Part shown: positions 1 through 11,972 of the stretch, piece by piece
How the letters are laid out: each line of letters opens with the position of its first letter
Position numbering within the stretch: position 1 is the first letter of the stretch
NCBI GenBank assembly: GCA_027563935.2
Contig: CM050448.1
Span: 122,810,493 to 122,874,492, forward strand
Direction of reading: 5' to 3'
Length of the DNA stretch: 64,000 bases
DNA from: Costus lasius
Taxonomy: Eukaryota; Streptophyta; Magnoliopsida; Zingiberales; Costaceae
Notes under the pieces: model-generated
Database searches by the model: none
The model's input: the letters and a program-made list of their open reading frames with translations, nothing else
Told to the model about the DNA's origin: nothing
Made by a program: the position numbers and the translations under genes

Positions 1-1194
1 ACGTAGCTGATGATGGGAAAAAATTCTCATACTCACTGATATAGTCACAGTGGTAATAGGCTTGCAATAGATGAGGTGGTGGGAGAAAGAGACTAGGTGG
101 AGGCAACCTATGCCCGAAGTAAAACTTAAAAAGATGGTTCAAGTGACAAGTGACAACAATGCACAAGAACCCCAACCTTTACCACATCAATGGCTAGCAC
201 AATCACCACGAGAGATAGAACTTCTCATAAGAACAAAGGTGGAAGCATCAACAGCAACTAAAGGAATAAAATTGATGGAGCTAGATGAAAACTTAAGAAG
301 CCTAGAGAAGGCATTATCAAGTTCAAGAGCAATCGCATCAACAAGAAGATGATTCTTAATGACAATGTAAGTCATTGAGGCTAGAAAGGAATTGGTCACA
401 GAAAAATCTTGATGTTGCCTGATAAAATCAACAATCTTATGGGTAGGAGAATGATATACATGCAATTCATCTCACTTTGCTTGAGAATAATCGTCCACTA
501 AAGAATATTCATCATTTCATCCTACTTTTTAAGTTGAAAATCTTCTCATAAAAGGTGTAGATCCACCCAACATTCCACTTTGGAGAATATGTCATGTATA
601 AGGCAATCCTAAATTTCTTTGGTGGTTCAATATTAGAGCCAAGTAACATAAACAAAATCTCCAGGAAAAGTACGTAGCATCTTTGCCATCATGAAGAGAA
701 GTGTCAAGGTGTTATTGTCATATGGTAGGTACCATTAAATTTTATGATGGTATCTCCTTCATTTGGAGAAAAGGGCTTTTCAAAAGGCAAATTAGTGGGT
801 AGGAGATAAGAGGGGGATTATGAAGACAACAGGAGGGAAGGTGCAAATGAGAGGTGAAGTGTGATGGGGAAGAGAGGAGAGAGAAGTGAGGGACTGAAAG
901 AGGAGAGGTTGGAATGTAGGGGAAAAGAGGATGAGGGGGTGTAGGCTAGAAATTGTGATGGCTTGGGAGGATGCGGGAGCAGCTAGAGTTAGATCAAAGA
1001 TGGCTCTAATGCTTAAATTATAAGATAATTCTGGAGTAGAATATGTTATTATAAATATCTACTAGAGTTAGTCTATGTGGAACTAAATTACATATAGATG
1101 AACATTAACTCTAGCAACAGTCAAGGACAAGTAGCAAAATACAAGAGTTAACTAACTTTAATAAGCTACTCATGGCATAATAAAAGTTTGTTAC
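1..1194 (-). other. Intron 3 (partial) of the ING-type gene; no further exon found
   Basis: Exon 3 of the ING-like gene ends at 1195 with a GT donor at 1194-1193, so everything to the left is intron as far as I can see. I looked on the minus strand for the next ING coding block and for the Cys/His pattern of the PHD finger and found neither. About 71-465 has overlapping open frames on both strands with no recognised domain, possibly an old transposon piece. About 780-960 is purine-rich and G-rich. The missing 3' exons are therefore expected beyond the left edge, unless the gene is truncated here. Confidence 0.5.
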
Positions 1195-3587
1195 CAGATC
1201 ATATGCTTGTTGGGCAAGTAAAACTTTCTCCGTGCAAAGGCTCAATGCATTTTCCTGGCTACCTTCAATCTCTCTTTTCATCTTCTCAAATTCTGCCTCA
1301 TCATCTCCATGGCTTAACTTCTTCGAGTTGTGAGAAGGCATGCCTAAGCAGTATCTTGTCTGTTCTTTTGTTTGGTTTATAATACCTTGTGAAAAGGCAA
1401 ACACGCATAACTGAAGATACTGAAGCAACAAAAAAGGTGAATCTAAAATCTAAATAGATTGCAATATAGAAAATACATAAACCAATGTAAAGAAATCAGT
1501 GTTCTATAGAAATACCTTTTTTACAAGTACAAATAAATCTTGAATTAGGACCACTAAATCGACATCTAAAATCATCAATTAGACATGGTAATGCTTTGCA
1601 AGTATCGGGACAAAAAAAAAACATACATTTATCAGATAGGTAGGGCAAATGCATAATCTATAGTTCAAAAATATACAATCTAGCTAAAAATAAAGATAGA
1701 ATGCAAACATAAGTCAAACATTTAGTGGGACATTTTGCTGAGACCACAAAAATTTATCAAAGTGGAATGAGATTTATGTGGCTCTTCCAGGAAGTTTATT
1801 GCTTAGTCCACTGGTAATGACAGTCATTATTTTGTAATTCTACTTCTTTCTATGCTTATTATGAGCTGCAGCCTTCAAAGAATGTTTACTCTATTAACCT
1901 AGTAGAATAAAATAGTAATTATTTATTCTCAAAACATACACCATTACACCCTATAAAACTAGATATCATCAAATTTTCTTTGTTCACAGACAAATGAGAT
2001 TTGTGAAGCAACATTATAACAAAGCATACTTCAAAAGTATAAAACTATCGCGCTTAATTAAATTATCTATCATATTAGTCACAAGACAAAAATAAAGATA
2101 AATTTAAACAAGGATTGTAAAAACCGATCAATATTGCCTTGCACATACCAATCTTACCCTAGGATAGAACAACATAGAATTTAACACACCTTTTCTTTTT
2201 TGTTGTGTTCAATAAATAAAAAGTATGTTAGTTCTCTACTTATCGAATTCCTCTTTCAACATTTCAACTTCTGAAGATTATACCACTGACTAGAAAATAT
2301 TTCCTTATAAAGTAGGTTACTTCTTCTTTACCTAATATATTTCACTTCACTTAGTGCTCATAATATGATCTATTCAGTAATGCTAATGTTCAAGCCAATA
2401 AACTCATCTAAGAATATGAATTCTCACCTGAACATGAAAATGCTAAATAGGACCTAAAATTAATGAACCTTGGAGGTTCCACAAATCCAATTCTTTAATG
2501 TTGCTATGGTAAGTCATACCGTACTGTCCGTACCCCATGTTGAATAGAGATGGTAGCATTTCTTCTTCACAGTTTCTTTATCATACAAGTCTAAGCACTA
2601 GTGAGAATATATCTATAATTGCACATAATTCATAAAAATCATAACTTTTTAGTTCTTATAAAATAAAGCCAAATGTAGTGCCCAAGTACATAGAAAATTG
2701 TTCATTAAACATCTACTGTTGAGCTTGTGCATTTATGTTCCTAGAAAGTGGCATCCTATATGTGTCTTTTTCTCCTATGCACAACATTTTGAAAATTTAA
2801 ACACACATTATAGCATAATATATGATTCTTTTACACGCTAAAGCAAGGTAAATTTAGTTAAAGTTCAAAATTTAGTTAAGCACTATTAGCTAAACAAAGT
2901 AACTGGTAAATTAAATTTAGTGAAAGCACAACTATGCCCGTCTGCACTTTCAAAATGCACATCAAAGTACGAGATGTGCTTGTGCATTGCATTAAAACAA
3001 CGAAAACGCCTTTATTTCTCTACTGAATCGTTAATCGCTACTTGTTTCTGAAAAACATACAAAATTCTTGCTTATCAGAGGTGCAATCACGTTTACTATT
3101 CATCATTGAGCAATTTATGCGTGTGGTACATATTAATTGATAAATGATTCAATCAGAAACTTCTTCAGCTCAACATGACAGCTAGGATCAGAGGGCACAT
3201 AATAAACCTAAATAAGCAAACTAACATTCGCATGAATGTGCAAAGTCTTAAACAACAATACACATCTATAAAGAAAGAATTGAACATAAATGTAATACAT
3301 CAAATCATATGTCAAATTGATCATGGTCGTGGTAAGAATGATATCTAAGAGAGACAAAATATACCATGTGCTCTTTCATCGAGTTCTCTCATAGTCGACA
3401 GCAGTCTCTGTAGCTCTGCCGCCAATGTACTTGAATCTTAATTCAAGAAGAGAAACCAAATCAAAAGGATGAAACCCTATTATTTAAGCATGCACATATT
3501 GTACATCAAAATAAGCAAAGTGTATATATCAGATATCTTACACTCCAAATAATCGTCAACAAAGACTCCTGTTCTGGCAATCGCCAT
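1195..3587 (-). CDS. ING-family (inhibitor of growth) PHD-finger protein, 5' part
   Basis: Three coding exons on the minus strand: 3587-3542, 3436-3365 and 1385-1195, with GT/AG borders and matching phases (15 codons+1; 2+23 codons+1; 2+63 codons), giving 103 residues. The start [15 protein letters not shown], then [33 protein letters not shown] and [22 protein letters not shown] match the N-terminal ING domain of plant ING proteins (ING2 type). Family members bind H3K4me3 through a C-terminal PHD finger and recruit histone acetyltransferase or deacetylase complexes in the nucleus. That PHD part is not in the window. The 5'UTR of the first coding exon extends to 3630, where TTACAACAG is a good acceptor on the minus strand. 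Introns are 105 bp and 1979 bp. Nothing in the visible part is broken. ING1 versus ING2 subtype is inferred from memory of the family. Confidence 0.85.
1386..3364 (-). other. Intron 2 of the ING-type gene
   Basis: AT-rich 1979-bp intron with donor at 3364-3363 and acceptor AG at 1387-1386. No coding segment is recognised inside. Its 5' portion (about 2990-3180) is one copy of a diverged dispersed direct repeat whose other copy lies at about 3985-4160. Confidence 0.7.
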
Positions 3588-4160
3588 TGATGCGTTGCTT
3601 TGTATCTGAGAAGGGGTGGCTTGAAATCCCCTGTTGTAAAGGCAAAGGTAGTAGTTAGTGCAAACCAAGTAATTGATAAAGCATTTCAGGAATCAAAGCG
3701 TAAGAATTAAAAGCCTATGTACCAAATAGGTAAACAAGTGGAACAAGCACAGTGAAGAGGCAATTCTTAGGGACCCGAGCCTCTTCAGTCAGTGGCAAAA
3801 GCAGCAATGGATGGACACGGTGTCAATTTAATTTGGTCAACAAATCACTTTTTTTTGAAATACCCTTCAGCCTAAATATAGGAGTAGTTCAATCTTTTGT
3901 TTCACCAAATTAACCACTGGTTCGAAAAACCATGAAATCTGAGGAAGCTAACAAATGCAACAAGCAAGACACACAGGCATAAGTGTGTTAAATTAAAACA
4001 ATATCATTATTTCTCTAGTAAATATTAATATGTTTTTAAGTCGTTATTGCTAATCAAAGGTGTGATAACATTTACTAGTTCACCTTTGAGCAATTTACGC
4101 ATGTTACACCTGTTAATAATAAATGATTTTGTTAGCAACTTCTTTACCTCAATACGAGAG
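2990..4160. repeat. Diverged direct repeat pair (about 2990-3180 and 3985-4160)
   Basis: The two segments share the same order of short blocks: a run with TTTATTTCTCTA/ATTATTTCTCTAGTA, then TTATCAGAGGTG/TAATCAAAGGTG, GAGCAATTTA, then AATAAATGATT with an AACTTCTT tail. They flank the first two coding exons of the ING-like gene, so they lie in two different introns. They are probably relics of a transposon or of an old local duplication; the ends are not defined. Confidence 0.5.
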
Positions 4161-6226
4161 CAGTTCACAGTGAATGCAAATTCAAGGAGACACTGTGTTG
4201 CATGCTTCTCACTTGCTGAATCTTTCTACCTTTTTTCCCCTTTTCTATATTCTCCTATTGGATCTGTTCTGTGATATTTAAATGGGGACCCTTTGCATAA
4301 GCATCGTGTATTGTGACAACATGCTTTTTGAATACATGATGTAACAATTAAGTATTGGATGAAGAACGGTTTCATGCTGTTTCATATTGAGATCAATGAT
4401 GTAGCTAAGTTAGCTTCGTCAATTGTTGTGGTAATTTGACATTTCACTAATTTGGTGAAGCAAAAGATAGGGTGACTTGTGAGTTTTGGTTGGAAGATAT
4501 TTGAAAAAAAATAGTGATTTTCAAGTCATGTTAGGTTATTTGCATACGACAATGAGATTTTGAAGGCTTGAATCAAGTTGAGAAGAAACTGATATTCTTG
4601 AAAAACTTAAGTCTTGATTGATACTTCACTAAGAGTTAGAAAGTGGAATGGCTAATAAATATTACTGAAAAGAGTTAAGTCTTGATTGATGCTTCAGTAG
4701 GATTAGAAAGTGGAACATAGCTGATCAAGAGCTTGAAGGTAATCCATTGACTTACTGAAGAATACTTTTGGAAATTGTTCTGCTTTTTAAGTGAGTTTCT
4801 CTTTTCTGTATTATCACACGAATGAAAATTTCTGGAATTAACTGCATGATAGATATTACACAACAAAGATAAAGGAACTCAGATGCCTGTTTGGCATATA
4901 TTTGCAGCATACATAATAAGAGGCCTCACAAACAAAAGTCTGTTTGAGTCGTGATGAAGGGAAATTAGCTAAACTTAGACTCGTTAACCTATATGATAAT
5001 GGTACCAATTTACATATCAGTTCTTGTAAAGCTGACTTATAACTTAGTCTTCTGTTGAAAGATCTGTTATCTAGGTGGTTTTATTTGTATACAGCAATGT
5101 CTGGATGATGAAGATTAAGCCTTGAGCTTGTATTTGTGTGACTATTCCATTGGAATACTTGTTAATGCAAGCTACTGATGTGCTGAGCTTTACTTGTGGT
5201 ATCTTCATAGGTATGTTACGTGATTTTCTATCTGATTCTGAGTCATTATTAGTTGATAATGTTTGCTTACCTTTCTAAACCCAATTCAAAGTCAGTCTGA
5301 TACAATTCAGCTTCTCAAATTATGCCAAAAGAAACAACTATTCTACCAAAATGAGATGTTCGTTACGATTTTAATCAACTTTTCGATCTGTTCCAGAAGT
5401 ATATCCAGAATCATGTGAAGAACTGAATGACAAGTTAGGGCAGCTTTCCTACATTTTAAATAAGAGAAGTCCGCAAGATCAGCCTTGGAATCAGAAAGAG
5501 ATCGTAAAATATCACGACCCAGGCTATTTTTTTAATTTTTTTTTTACAAAAGTATATACAGCTATGCTGTGAGAATTTTTGGTAATATGTGATTTCTCTA
5601 CCTTTCTACATATGAAAGGGTACATGTAAAGATTGAAGGCTTATCTTAGAGGAATCATTATTGAAGATTGAAGTTGAATATTGATCTTATGACAGACAAC
5701 TCCCTTGGCAAGTTACACGCGCGAAATGTACTAAAAATAAATGGATATATAGTCTACCAATAATCTAGATGACAAACGATGTAATTATCATAATGCGATC
5801 TCGCCTCCAAATTTAATCGAATGCATGCATATGAACAAACTTCAACTGGAATTGGATAACACAATACAATCCTAAATCGAGATAATAAATCAATGAATGA
5901 GCGAACATGAAAAGTAGCAATTCGTAGCATAGGACGTGGAAAATTACACAAATTAGGACAACTCGACTAAAAAAGGAGAACACAGGCAACAAGAGGGGGA
6001 ATACAGTCCAGAATAGACTGTAGGGCTAGATCGAATTCAGCAAGGATTAAAAGCCAAAAAAAGGGTTCCCGCCATCTACTGCACCTCCTACACTTCGAAA
6101 TTAGGCGACAAGGGGAATTCTTCGAGAAAAATCCAGAGTTCAGATGACCAGAAAAAACAATAACTCCGATGAGCAGTAAAATGCAGAGGAAAAACAGAAA
6201 ACGCTTAGGCTCAAGAAGGGGAATAC
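3631..6226 (-). other. Probable 5'UTR intron of the ING-type gene
   Basis: Bounded by an acceptor at 3632-3631 (pyrimidine-rich TTTGCCTTTACAACAG on the minus strand) and a donor-like ATAG|GTATTC at 6227/6226. No coding region is recognised. It holds one copy of the 2990/3985 repeat and the small tandem duplication at 4606-4721. The assignment as one intron is inferred from the splice consensus and from the GC-rich block at its upstream side. Confidence 0.45.
4606..4721. repeat. Short tandem duplication, about 69-bp period
   Basis: TTAAGTCTTGATTGAT followed by a CTTCA block and TTAGAAAGTGGAA occurs at 4606-4648 and again at 4675-4716 with a few mismatches. Both copies lie in the intron 5' of the ING start codon. 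Confidence 0.6.
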
Positions 6227-6430
6227 CTATCTCCTCTCCGTGATGATCAACAATGCTGTCCTCTTCCACGCCGGCAATCGACGCCGAAGGATCCGGTGAG
6301 CGATGATGGAAGCGCAGGCTAGGCGGCAAGGCGTCGTGGAACGGACGGAGGAGGACCGGAGAAATGAGGAGATAGAGGGTGGGGTTTGTTTCGTGATTCG
6401 TGCGAAGCGGGTCTGCGTCCAAGCAAATAT
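6227..6430 (-). other. Putative non-coding first exon of the ING-type gene
   Basis: A GC-rich island (about 6230-6430) in AT-rich surroundings, ending on the minus strand in a good donor (ATAG|GTATTC). It contains open frames, but none resembles a known protein. Its position upstream of an acceptor at 3631 fits a 5'UTR exon and core promoter of the ING gene. The divergent distance to the SDR 3' end (6799) is only about 370 bp. Inference; RNA evidence would be decisive. Confidence 0.4.
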
Positions 6431-6798
6431 ATGTAGGCCAACTAAGTGAGCAAAATTATGATGCCTCCAATTACGGCTGATAATTTGGATCAATTGTTAA
6501 CACAATCCATAATCCGCTTAAGCCCAATTTAAATTTGACCTGTTTTCTAATTGGGCCATAAACAGGCCTCCAATGCGGCTTAACTTAAAGACAAATAGAG
6601 GTATGTATCATGTGTTCTAGAGATCAACTAAAGGAAGAGTTAATATGAAAATATAGATTAATTTGATTAGCATATTGTAGTCTGTAGAATTGAGTTGTTT
6701 TAATGCGAAAATGTTATTCCTTAATTATGTAGGATTATGAAGAATCATAATCTTTATTCGCCGCCATTAACCCTAATGATCTGATGTCGAACTTAGGG
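6431..6798. other. Spacer between SDR 3' end and ING promoter
   Basis: AT-rich, no open frame of note. It must contain the 3'UTR of the SDR gene and the promoter of the ING gene, both transcribed leftwards. A 17-nt phrase (CATTAACCCTAATGATC) is present twice, at about 6766-6782 and across the SDR stop at about 6813-6829. Confidence 0.5.
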
Positions 6799-7617
6799 TT
6801 ACACATTTCCACCATTAACCCTAATGATCTGGCCGTTTACCCATTCCCCCGCGTCGCTGGCCAAGAATCCGACCACCGGCGCTACGTCCTCCGGCTGCCC
6901 CAGCCGGCCCAGCGGTATCTCCGCGACGCACGCCGCCACGTCTTCCTCTGACTTTCCAGCGTAGAACATCGGCGACGCCGTCGGCCCGGGGGCCACCCCG
7001 TTCGCCGTGATGCGCGTCCCCTTGAGCTCCTTCGCCAGTATCTTCGTCATCACCTCGATCGCCCCCTTGGTCGCTGCGTACGCGCCGTACCCCGGCCGGA
7101 GGGACCGGACCCCCGACGACGTGAAGGTGATGATCCGGCCGCCGCCGCCGCGGACGAGGCGACGCGCCGCCTCCCGGCAGCAGAGAAACGTGCCCTTGGC
7201 GTTGACGCCGAACATCCAGTCGAAGCTCTCCTCGGTCGTGTCGGCGATGGGCGGGTAGCCGAAGTCGATGACGGCGGCGGCCGTGACGAGGATGTGGATG
7301 TCGGGGCCGAAGGCGGCGGCGGCGGCGTCGAACAGGGACTTGACTTCGGCGGACTTGGAAACGTCGGCGGAGACCGCGATGGCGCGGGGGCGGGCGGAGC
7401 TGCCGCCGGCGCCCGCGTTAGCGGCGTTGATGGTGGAGGCCAAGTGTTGTGCCGGTGTGGGGTCGCCCACGTAGCCGATGACGACGCTCGCGCCGAGGGA
7501 GGCGAGGTGGGATGAGACGGCGGAACCGATGCCGCCGGCGCCGCCCGTCACGATTGCGACGCGCCCACTCAGCGGCTGCAGGCTTAATCCAGGCGTTGAG
7601 CTAGAGGTAGCTGCCAT
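6799..7617 (-). CDS. Short-chain dehydrogenase/reductase (SDR), NAD(P)H-dependent
   Basis: Single-exon gene of 272 residues, the normal size for a classical SDR. The first in-frame ATG is at 7617; the open frame continues upstream only from a TTG. Visible motifs: dinucleotide-binding TGGAGGIG at residues 24-31, N139 in GVNAKG, catalytic S167, and Y180-x3-K184 in YAATK. The C-terminus ends IRVNGG as in many plant NADPH-dependent aldehyde reductase-like SDRs. The usual NNAG motif after beta-4 reads TAAA (112-115), a modest departure. The family reduces or oxidises carbonyl/alcohol groups of small metabolites; the substrate cannot be told from sequence. No clear plastid transit peptide is seen. 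The coding region is very GC-rich and third-position GC is high, unlike the flanks, as in many monocot single-exon genes. It converges on nothing; the ING gene lies downstream on the same strand. Confidence 0.9.
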   Translation of the reverse strand: MAATSSSTPGLSLQPLSGRVAIVTGGAGGIGSAVSSHLASLGASVVIGYVGDPTPAQHLASTINAANAGAGGSSARPRAIAVSADVSKSAEVKSLFDAAAAAFGPDIHILVTAAAVIDFGYPPIADTTEESFDWMFGVNAKGTFLCCREAARRLVRGGGGRIITFTSSGVRSLRPGYGAYAATKGAIEVMTKILAKELKGTRITANGVAPGPTASPMFYAGKSEEDVAACVAEIPLGRLGQPEDVAPVVGFLASDAGEWVNGQIIRVNGGNV

Positions 7618-9670
7618 GTGGCCTTGTCTTGCAAATTGCTTCCTTTTGGGCGAAAAGAGAGCTTTAAAACCCCAAATTCCCAACAAGTTAAATGCTCTGT
7701 AATTGATTAATAAGATGTGCAGCTCTTGTGGAAGACGATGGGGAATCCAATCTAACAGCAATCACATGGCCGACAACTCCATACACTGTGTGACCAACTG
7801 GAATGGGCTTTATGACGAATCTCTTGGATCAGAGTTTTCCCCAAACTAGTGTAAAAAAGGTAAATTGCTAAATGTTCAGTTGCATGTTTAAAATATCTGA
7901 TCCAAAATTTTCATTACAGCAAATATATCAAGTACACTTTTAAAAAAAGTTATCGTTTATCAAAACGGCAAAGCCATAATAAGCTAAGCTACAGTGTACA
8001 GCCAAATTCCAGTAAAGCAGCAATTTTAGGTTCCTGGCAAAATTAGATAATTTTTTAGACAATGGAAAAAACAAGCTTTTTAGACAAAAGCCAGTATAAA
8101 TATAGGCATACTCTAGCATAAGCCACTGCAAGTATTGTTACTCCTAGACTGCTTTAATTCTTTCACCAAACTTTAGGTTCATAGCATGCTTCATAAATAT
8201 AAATTCATTACTGCTGACATTACTTTTTTTCCTCATATAACTATAATGAACTCTTGCATTTGGAATTTCAATTGTTCAGCACTTGCCATTGTCATCAGTG
8301 GATTAAAATGGTGTATTAGTGACGGCAAGTCACTAAATTTTGGGACTAGTGGATGAATGCAAAAAGAAAATGTTTGAGTGATTGCAGATTTACAGTATTG
8401 TCTCTATGCCTGAGTCCACCTGCTCTGTAAAATATCAGCTGACTTCATTTGTTCATATTGCGGAAGATAATGTTGAGTGATGATAGTGTTGTCCGGTTGT
8501 CCCTATTCCTGAGCACATGCTCTGTAAAATATTAATTAACTTCATTTACTTTTTTATCAATGTTGCTCTCCATGTTTTGTTCCTTGACAATTGATATGAC
8601 TCCTTGCTGTCCCCACTAATATTTCTCTCTGCATCTTATCTCTTTTTTGGCACTTTTCTTGACCTCACATTGATGCTTCTCTATTATCACTTTCTCTTGG
8701 CTGAGTCCTTGAACCCACTCTCATGCCGATGATGCATTAGCTGTTGACCTCTGCATGCTATCCCAATTGCAATGGCCAATGATACATGAGGCAGCGTTAC
8801 AAACGCACGCTACCTTTTGATTTGGACATCTGCCAGTACCTATTCAACTACTAGTCTTATTCTTGGGCCAGGCTTAATGATATTAGGAGCATTCTTGGGC
8901 CAGGCCATGTAATAAGTATTGCAATGAAGCAGTGTCGTTTAGGGGCTGCTGTGACTTGCTGCACATTTCAGCCGCAGCAGCAACGCTCCACCTGCCATTT
9001 CTTTACAATATGTCAATATGTGCTTTCATAATATAAAATACATAGTTGTATATGATAATTAATATAATTAACATATTATATTAAATATTAATACATTCAT
9101 TATAAGTTATTATATTAGTTAATGAGAAATTTAATTTTGTATTATAATTATAAATTTTATGTTATAATAATATAAAAATATTATATGTCGCCTACTTTTC
9201 TTAGGTGGCTCTATAATAAGCCTTTACATGAAATTTGGGTTAATGGTTCATAAATTATTTCTATTAATATGACTTGTTACCGTTTAAGCCTAATTTAAAC
9301 TTGTATGATGAAACAAGAGATCATATTTTCTTTGTATGGGAAGAAATAGATTGGTATCAAGATTCACTTGCAAAACTTTATGGATTACTTTGCACACGGA
9401 ATACTTCGGACAGAAATTTTACTAGTGATATGCTCATAATGGACAGGTAAACAAATTATTAGTGTGACGAAAACATTAATGTTAATAAGGCTGTCTACCA
9501 TGTCTGGAAAAAGAAAAATATAAGGACATTCTTATCAAAAATAAAACGCAGTGGCAGATCCTAGTTGATATCCCTAAAGATGTATGGAGTAAATTGAAAT
9601 ATATGAAGGAATTCTCAACTCAAAATCCTAAATGCTTAGAATTTGTCCTTAGCTGGGACTTGATTATGCA

Positions 9671-9830
9671 AGATTGAAATTGAGCCGGCTACAGGCGCAA
9701 TCTTAATGTGATAACTTATCCTTTGGCTTTTTGCAGCTGATATGAGCAGGCTACAGGATAACTGTGCAGTGTTAATGTGATGACTTACCCTTTTGAGCAG
9801 GCTACAGAGCACAGTTGCGAGACTGAAATT
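9671..9830. repeat. Three diverged tandem copies containing GAGC(C/A)GGCTACAG
   Basis: The phrase TGAGCCGGCTACAGG, then twice GAGCAGGCTACAG, recurs at about 9678, 9744 and 9795, each followed by a related GTGATGACTTA-type block. The unit is roughly 50-65 bp. No function is evident. Confidence 0.55.
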
Positions 9831-10249
9831 CATGATAAATGTGATGAACAGCGTATTTGCTATCTGCAGCTTACTTTCTCTCAATTGCATTACGATTGGG
9901 TGTTTGTAATCTTTCGTAGGAAGAGGCTTTGCTGATTAATTGCTGAGGAGTAGTCGCTGAGGACTTGTAGAATGTGATGTGGTTTCGGAATAGTAAAATT
10001 CCGATTTAAACGTAGTGCAAAATGTTTTGGCCGAGAAGTTTGAAACGCGTGTCCTTGATCGTGTAAACCAAAAGTTTTCTATATAATATTCATATTTCGT
10101 AAAAAGGTGTTGATATTGGAGAGGATAGAGATAGACTTTATAATGTACATATTTTTTTATTTATGAAAATTTTCTTTTTAGGCAAAAGAATTATAAGAAT
10201 TATATGTTAACAAAACATTTTTTATTCATTAGAGCTAAAAATATAAAAA

Positions 10250-10253
<4 letters not shown>

Positions 10254-10295
<42 letters not shown>
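10254..10295. repeat. (TA)n microsatellite
   Basis: About 42 bp of uninterrupted alternating TA in the spacer between the SDR and XS genes. Likely length-variable. Confidence 0.95.
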
Positions 10296-10298
<3 letters not shown>

Positions 10299-11019
10299 GT
10301 ACAATATAAATGAGTTCCATAGGTCAATGGAACTCAAAATTCACCAATTGTGTAACTCAAATCAAATTTTTTTTTTGGCCTAACTCTAATAAACACTTAT
10401 TTTAACTATACAAATATTATTTTATTTATAAAAATATTATTTCGGACCGTAAATAGACGATAAAATTTTATAAGCAAGCCTTAAGTACTGATTTTATTTT
10501 TGATATATTTAGGTAATACCGCAGGAGGATTTTTTTTCGCCCTTATATACTATCTGACTCATCGTGCCACCGTTACTACTAATACTACCAATGATTTATT
10601 AATTACTTTAATTATAATAAAATATTTTTATTTTATAAAAATTATATGGATGTAACGAGTAAGACAATAATTATTGTGATTAATATAACTATTTTCTTTC
10701 ATCAACAACACGGTACAATTATTTTCTTTCTTAAGAAAACGCATCATATTTTTTTATATGCAACGCAACCGCAAAACAGTAAAAAGTGTCGTCCTTCCCT
10801 AGGCTGTGTTTAATGGAGAGGAAAGAAAAAGAGAATGGAAAAAAAGTTGGAGGGATAGTAAAATTAGGTTGTTTAATAGAGGGAATGAAAATTGAAGAGG
10901 GAAAGATGAAAGGAAAACGTACATTATTTTTCTCTTGAAATAGTTCCGTCCAATTTGGACGGAAAGACAACTTTGCTCAAATTTCATTCTAATCTCACCC
11001 CTCTCACATGCTTTTATTA

Positions 11020-11740
11020 TATTTAATTAATATTATCCCTCTCACATGCTTTTATTAGTATTTAATTAATATTATATTAATTAAATAATATTTAATTAAT
11101 GGTATAGTAATTAATAATGTTATATTATCTAATAATATTTAATTAATTTTATAGTATTTAATAATATTTAATTAATCATATAATATTTATAATATTTAAT
11201 TAATGATATAGGATTTAATAATATTTAATTAATGTTATATTATTTAATAATATTTTATTAATTTTATAAAATTTAATTAATTTTATATTATTTAATAATA
11301 TTTATAGTATTTAATAATATTTAATTAATGGTATAGTATTTAATAATATTTAATTAAATTTATAAAATTTAATAATATTTTATTAATTTATAAAATTTTA
11401 TAATATTTAATTAATTTTATATTATTTAATAATATTTATAGTATTTAATAATATTTAATTAATGGTATAGTATTTAATAATATTTAATTAAATTTATAAA
11501 ATTTAATAATATTTAATTAATTTTATAAAATTTAATAAAATTTAATTAATTTTATAAAATTTAATAAATTTTATAGTATTTAATAATATTTTTATAATTT
11601 TATAGTATTTAAATAGATTAATTAGTTTTATAGTATTTAATAATATTTAAATAATTTTATAATATTTAATAGTTGATTAATTACTTTTATAATATTTAAT
11701 AATATTAAATAATATTTTTAATAATATTTATATAATACGA
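11020..11740. repeat. AT-rich minisatellite (TTTAATAATATTTAATTAAT family)
   Basis: Around 700 bp made almost wholly of variants of TTTAATAATATTTAATTAAT with a TTTATAGTAT spacer, unit about 30-40 bp, nearly devoid of G and C. It may be the expanded core of an element whose ends are the TAGGCTGTGTTTAATGG at 10800 and a roughly complementary AATTAAACATAAT near 11800. It lies about 200 bp upstream of the XS gene start, so it could affect nucleosomes or promoter activity there (inference). Confidence 0.75.
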
Positions 11741-11904
11741 GTGTAAAAATAATAAAAAAATAACTATATTAATCTTTTCAATTTTCTTTTCTTCTAATTA
11801 AACATAATTAAAAAAAAAATTTACTATCTCTTTCTTTTTATTTTTTTTTTCTTTTTACTTTTTCTTCCTTTCAGTTTTCTTTCTATCAATTGACAATAAT
11901 TTGC

Positions 11905-11922
11905 TATGGAGATGGAATGTTA
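11905..11922 (+). promoter_or_regulatory. Short upstream ORF (MEMEC) in the XS gene leader
   Basis: ATG GAG ATG GAA TGT TAA, five codons plus stop, 50 bp before the XS-gene start codon at 11973 and in a different frame. Whether it is transcribed depends on the transcription start, which I cannot place; the CT-rich run 11830-11890 is typical of plant 5' leaders. Confidence 0.4.
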
Positions 11923-11972
11923 AAATCCCTCTTTCCTCTTCCAAAGCCCTAGCGCTTCCTCTCACAAAACCC

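Larger units (their letters stand above)
7618..11904. other. Intergenic spacer between SDR and XS-domain genes (divergent promoters)
   Basis: About 4.3 kb with no recognisable gene. It holds the SDR promoter (just right of 7617), small direct repeats near 8404 and 8505 (both with CTCTGTAAAATAT), the tandem repeat at 9671-9830, an AT microsatellite at 10254-10295, a purine-rich block at 10800-10920 that looks like a MITE end (TAGGCTGTGTTTAATGG), and the AT-rich minisatellite at 11020-11740 next to the XS gene. Confidence 0.6.

Noticed and set aside
71..465. Overlapping 90-codon open frames on both strands
   Set aside because: No recognisable domain and no promoter context; lies in what should be an ING intron. 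Kept only as a possible transposon scrap.
5967..6493. Minus-strand frames with hydrophobic stretches that could look like a small membrane protein
   Set aside because: They cross a strong donor site, have no family resemblance and fit better as a 5'UTR exon plus intron start.
7007..7702. Several plus-strand frames of 68-83 codons
   Set aside because: Mirror frames of the GC-rich SDR gene, whose own frame has all catalytic motifs.
9671..9830. Regularly spaced repeats considered as a CRISPR-like array
   Set aside because: Only three diverged copies in a plant nuclear context; ordinary tandem duplication.
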